Below, one piece after another: positions 59,844 through 64,000 of a stretch of 64,000 bases of DNA. Numbering within the stretch: the stretch's first letter is position 1; each line of letters begins with the position of its first letter. Made by a program: the position numbers and the translations under genes. The DNA comes from Plasmodium relictum (Eukaryota; Apicomplexa; Aconoidasida; Haemosporida; Plasmodiidae), in assembly GCF_900005765.1 (NCBI RefSeq), contig NC_041692.1, forward strand, positions 2,480,001 through 2,544,000, read 5' to 3'. The notes beneath the pieces were generated by a model, which saw nothing but the letters and a program-made list of their open reading frames with translations, was not told where the DNA came from and did not search any database.

Positions 59844-61733
59844 TTAAATATCAAATATATCTTCCAATGAATATTTTTGATAGTTCATAAATTTATTCAT
59901 ATTACTATTGTTTTTTTTAATTTTATCATTTATTTGTTTGATTATAACTTTTCTCTGATATAATTTATCGTTTAAATTAGTTTGTAGAGAGTCTTCACTT
60001 TTATTAAAATTTATATTTTCTTTTATTTCATCAGTTTTTTCTTTTATATGATTTTCTGATTCAAAAATTTTTTTTTCTGCTTTTTTTTCGCTTCCCAAAT
60101 TATTATCGTAATTTCTAAGATTTTCTATTTTTTTAGTATCAATTGGTATATCTTCATTCTTTGCATTAATGTTATCATTTTTTGATATAGTTATATTGTT
60201 ATTAACTGTCAAAACTTCTTGACTGCTATTTTTTTTTTTATCTGTAATTTGATCTACTAACTTTTGGTTATATAAGTTAGTTAGACAAATATTAATTATA
60301 TCAGGATTATAAATCATACTGATGTTTTTTTTTTTTTTTCTTTCATTATCATTTGATTTTTTTATATTTGAATTTTCCTTATGTTTTTCTTTTATATTAT
60401 TATCATTAATTATGCTTGAATTTGTAGTTAATTTTTCAAATTTATCATTAAATGTTTTTTCATTAATAATACTATTTTTTTCATTTGAATTATTGATTCT
60501 ATTTTTTATTTTATTATTATCGTCTGGAATAAAATTATATAAATCTTCTATTTTTTGATATTCTTTGTAATTGAATTCATCTTTGCTTTTAGTTTTTATC
60601 ATTTCTACCTCTTGTAAAAATTCATTTTTTAAAGCATATATATGAGAATCATATATTACATGATCAATGAAAGTTAAAAATGATAAAGAAAGGATATTAA
60701 TTAATTTATTATCAATATCTATAGGTGCAGATTTTTGTAAATTTTCTGTTATATTTTTGATATAATTATTCAAAATATTTATTTCTTCAGTTGCATCATT
60801 TTTTGAATCAAGATAATATTCTGATTCTAAAAAATTAGAGTTTTTTGTGTTTAAAAATTTTTTATAAAAATCTAAAGGAACATCTGACTGACATATGTTT
60901 TCATAGAAATCCTCAAATGAATCATATGAGCTATTTTCTTCACTTTCATCTAATGATTTTTCGCTTTTACTTGAATAAAAAATATCTATTTTAATAGAAT
61001 CGTTTTTATTTTTAATATCTTTTTTATGTTCTTCAGAATTTTCAACAACTTTATCATTTGGATATCCTATTTCCTTCTCTGGGATTTTATTACATATTTT
61101 AATGGATTCTGTTGAATTTTTAATGTTTTCTTTTTCATTTTCATTGATTAAAATAATTTTATCATTATCAACTTTTGTTCTCTCTTTATAATTATTTATT
61201 ATACTTTGATTATTTTTAAAAGGAAGGTCTTTTTCATAATCTAATAATAATGCTTTTTTTAAGAAATCATTTTTAGCATTTTGTTCTTTTATCAGATCAT
61301 TATTGCTTATAATGTGTTTTTGCTCATCTATCAAAGTTGAATTTTCATCACTATTCATAATTTTGTTTTTCGTCATATCTTCGAAATTATAATTTTTATC
61401 ATAGAATTTAATATTCTTACTGTTAACATATTTACTACATTTTATATCATAATTATTCATGTTTTTCATTTCATCAAATTTAATTCTATCAAATTCTTTA
61501 TTATTATTACAATGTATTTTATTGCTCTTTGCCAAGTTTTTTTCATCTAATTGATGCTTTTTAGCTTCATTTATAGAGTTAACATAATCGAAATTTTTTT
61601 CTTCATTTTTTTTCCCATTTCTGCATATTATTTCAGGTATATTTATAATATTATTTATAAAATTATCATTCTCAGATGGATTGCTTTTATTTATCAATTT
61701 ATTTTCATTTTTATTGATAGATATTTCATTCAT
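59844..61733 (-). CDS. Divergent TAF10-like protein (putative TFIID/SAGA subunit)
   Basis: 629 codons, single exon. Most of it is Asn/Lys/Glu-rich low-complexity sequence. Three blocks in the right order resemble the TAF10 histone fold: DVPLDFYKKFLNTKN with LESEYYLDSK near residue 285 (family: DF-x2-L-x9-P-x5-GYYL), IDIDNKLINILSLSFLTFID with HVIYDSHIYALK near 337 (family: DPRIIRLISLAAQKFISDIA and NDALQH), and ISMIYNPDIINICLTNLYN near 470 (family: LTMEDLTPALSEYGI). In TAF10 the last helix is normally close to the second block. Here about 100 residues are inserted. TAF10 is a histone-fold subunit shared by TFIID and SAGA. This is a pattern call by eye and must be tested. If wrong, the protein is simply an unknown Asn-rich protein. 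It is clearly a real gene by length. Confidence 0.5.
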   Translation of the reverse strand: MNEISINKNENKLINKSNPSENDNFINNIINIPEIICRNGKKNEEKNFDYVNSINEAKKHQLDEKNLAKSNKIHCNNNKEFDRIKFDEMKNMNNYDIKCSKYVNSKNIKFYDKNYNFEDMTKNKIMNSDENSTLIDEQKHIISNNDLIKEQNAKNDFLKKALLLDYEKDLPFKNNQSIINNYKERTKVDNDKIILINENEKENIKNSTESIKICNKIPEKEIGYPNDKVVENSEEHKKDIKNKNDSIKIDIFYSSKSEKSLDESEENSSYDSFEDFYENICQSDVPLDFYKKFLNTKNSNFLESEYYLDSKNDATEEINILNNYIKNITENLQKSAPIDIDNKLINILSLSFLTFIDHVIYDSHIYALKNEFLQEVEMIKTKSKDEFNYKEYQKIEDLYNFIPDDNNKIKNRINNSNEKNSIINEKTFNDKFEKLTTNSSIINDNNIKEKHKENSNIKKSNDNERKKKKNISMIYNPDIINICLTNLYNQKLVDQITDKKKNSSQEVLTVNNNITISKNDNINAKNEDIPIDTKKIENLRNYDNNLGSEKKAEKKIFESENHIKEKTDEIKENINFNKSEDSLQTNLNDKLYQRKVIIKQINDKIKKNNSNMNKFMNYQKYSLEDIFDI

Positions 61734-63967
61734 TCTATAATGAAATATATATATTTTTTTTTTGTTTTGTTTTGTTTTATTTTAAATATATAAAAAGGTT
61801 ATAATTAATCAATTAAATTAATCAGAAAAATATTAAAATAATAAAAAAAAACTGCAAAATGACAAAAAAAATTTTGGTTATATAATTTTAAATGTACATA
61901 TAAAATGAGCTTTTAATTTTTTTTTTAATACACACAAAAAAATTTTATTAATTCAAACTTTATGAAATCATATTTTAATTATATGAAAAAATATATTTTA
62001 AATTATGATATAAAATCCTTAATAAAAATTTTTAAGTAATAATATATATGTATATTTTTTTTATTTTTATATTTATAAATTATAAATAGTATTTTTACAT
62101 ATATTGTTAAAATTATTATATAATGTATTCTATTAAAAAAAATTTTAAAGAAATGTTTTGAGTTCATAAAAAATGAAGAAATTAAAATTATATTGAATTT
62201 TGTTTAATATATGATTTAATTAACTTATCTGATGGAAACATAAAAAAAAATTCAGTTTTTTTTAAGTCAGTTTTTTTTTATGGTGAACAAAATTTTAAAA
62301 AAACAACATTATGATAACATGAAGCCATTTCCTCTTTTTTTTAGATAAAATATAAATAAAGATATAATTTTAAATAAGAAAAAGAAAAAAAAAAAAATCA
62401 TAAATTGTGAAATATGAAAATTATGTATAAAATTTTTAGGTTATAAATTTCGAAATATGTGGAAATATTTTTAAAAAATTAATTTTAAACTGCTTAGAAA
62501 AAATGAAGAAAATTTAGAATTTAAAAGATATATTGTAGAAATTATGCAAAAACAAATTTTTAATTAGAAAAAAGAGATCAATCTTAAATTCACTGAAAAA
62601 TGTAAGATTGATATATGTGGATGATGTATATGAAATTACTAAAAAATTTTAAATGAAAAAAAATTAAAACAAAACGCAATTGTACTACTAAAGAAAAAAA
62701 GTAAAAAGGACATAAATATTTACATTATCAAAACTAACAAACATTATGTTAATATATACTTGAAAATAATTCTCTAAATATAACACTTAATTCAAAATAT
62801 TTCTAAGATGATATTTTTCTAATTAAAAGAAATAAAAAATAGTAACTCGTATTAAAAAAAAAAGTTGTTAATTATATAACGAAGCACGGAAAAGATTAAT
62901 TTTTAGTATTTAGAATAATAATTAAAAAAAAAAAAAAAATTAACAAAGTTGTTAACATAGATATAATATTTTAAATGTGATATCAATGATTAAAGAAATA
63001 AGGAAAATCAAAAAGTTAGGAAACTTTTAAGTGATAATAAAAGTAAAATAAATTATTATAATTAAAAGAAAAAACATTTTATGAAAAAGAGGAAAGTGCT
63101 ATTTAATTAAATAATGTATGTTTATCATAATAAATTTTATGATATAATTAAATATATAGAATATTTATAATAACTTGAGATAATATTTTTAGAAAAAGGA
63201 ATTTTAGTTAGTATTTTATTTTTTATTATTACTTTTTTTTTTATTGCACATTCTTTAATTTAGAAAAATATAATTGTTCTTTATAGATGATAAAAAAATG
63301 TTCAATCTGTTTGCCCACTAAATATGTAATTATTAAGTTATATATTAATTGATTCTCAATTTGTATTTTCAATTTATTATATACAAATTTATTATTTATG
63401 ACTACATTAGTGATTTTTCCTTTTTTATATAATACATTATTTTATATTTGCATATTTTTATCGAGACATATTTGTTTTTATTTTATCTTTCATATTTACT
63501 TTAATATTTATAAACTTTTTTTTTAAATAAGTTTAAATAAGATTATTACCTTTTTATTCTGTAAAAATTATATTTTTCATTGTTCATTTATTATTTTACT
63601 TTTTCTTTTATGCAAAATATTATGCTCTAAAACGCATTTTTGATAATTCCAAATTATCTAGAATAAAAACTTTATTTTTGATTTTATCAACAAGAATTTA
63701 ATAAAGTGATATTTCTTTTTTTCTTATTTTATTTTAAAAAAGTATATAAAATTGATAATTATCAGTTTTCCTTGTAACTTATCTGGTGATTATTTCTTTT
63801 TTTTTTAATTTTTTATATTAATAAAAAAAAGTTCTCATTAAATCTTTCTTTAGAAAAACTATGTATATTTATTTAGTTATTAGACAAATTTTTTTTTTTT
63901 TAAATTAACGAATGTTAAAAAATATAACATTAAACTTGTAAGAATTATCTATTTCATTCAAATAAAA
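61734..63967. other. Intergenic region at the right end
   Basis: 2.2 kb without a supported gene. It is A-rich in its first part and T-rich from about 63200 on. It lies upstream of the minus-strand TAF10-like gene and of a possible + strand gene starting at 63968, so it may be a divergent promoter region. Confidence 0.55.
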
Positions 63968-64000
63968 ATGTATGAGGTAAAGAAATACAAAGCATTAGTA
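63968..64000 (+). CDS. Possible gene start, cut by the window edge
   Basis: An ATG at 63968 opens a frame that continues to the window end (MYEVKKYKALV). Local GC is higher than in the preceding 2 kb, and the ATG is preceded by AAATAAAA, a common Plasmodium start context. Eleven codons are too few to identify or confirm a gene. Confidence 0.3.
   Translation, partial: MYEVKKYKALV

Overview
This is nuclear DNA of a haemosporidian parasite (Plasmodium or a close relative). The evidence is the extreme AT content, intergenic stretches of 0.6-3 kb full of poly(dA:dT) and (AT)n tracts, Asn/Lys-rich insertions inside conserved proteins, short GT-AG introns, and Plasmodium-type genes. The gene set and order resemble, from memory, the part of P. 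falciparum chromosome 12 that runs from the osmiophilic-body gene G377 to the apicoplast tryptophanyl-tRNA synthetase. The proteins (for example thymidylate kinase) differ clearly from P. falciparum, so another very AT-rich lineage such as an avian malaria parasite is likely (inference).

Layout: 1-3284 (-) is the N-terminal part of a G377-like secreted acidic protein. It is divergent from 6429-9885 (+), a 5-exon CSC1/OSCA-like channel. Next on + come VPS26 (11700-12702), a coiled-coil protein (13795-15741) and AP-3 sigma (16965-17438). They face eIF2B-beta (18132-19901, -). A divergent promoter separates eIF2B-beta from TFIIA-gamma (21303-21926, +), followed by a RAD16-type SNF2/RING ATPase (23164-27644, +). 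On the minus strand follow an ATG16-like WD40 protein (28210-30609) and an 8-exon CS/p23-domain protein with a signal peptide (31352-33238). A 300-base run of N (35064-35363) lies in the next divergent intergenic region.

The + strand then carries a coronin paralogue (35960-38748), a small two-helix membrane protein (40978-42044) and canonical coronin (43152-45448). Minus-strand thymidylate kinase (46327-47669, 7 exons) and a TraB-like protein (48441-49676) are followed by a + strand DRS1/DDX27-type RNA helicase (50376-52571) and a basic protein of unknown function (54166-55707). The window ends with apicoplast-type TrpRS (57105-59017, -), a TAF10-like protein (59844-61733, -) and possibly the start of another gene at 63968 (+).

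The genes are not an operon. They are monocistronic eukaryotic genes for trafficking (VPS26, AP-3, ATG16), transcription (TFIIA-gamma, TAF10-like), translation (eIF2B, TrpRS), repair (RAD16), actin dynamics (coronins) and nucleotide synthesis (TMK). Several multi-exon models were built here by hand from splice sites and phase: CSC1-like, VPS26, TFIIA-gamma, the CS protein, both coronins, the 134-aa membrane protein, TMK and TrpRS. The most interesting points are the coronin pair flanking a small membrane-protein gene, a p23-like protein predicted to enter the secretory pathway, a VPS26 first exon made only of ATG, and two very divergent general transcription factors. I found no tRNA, rRNA, CRISPR array or transposon.
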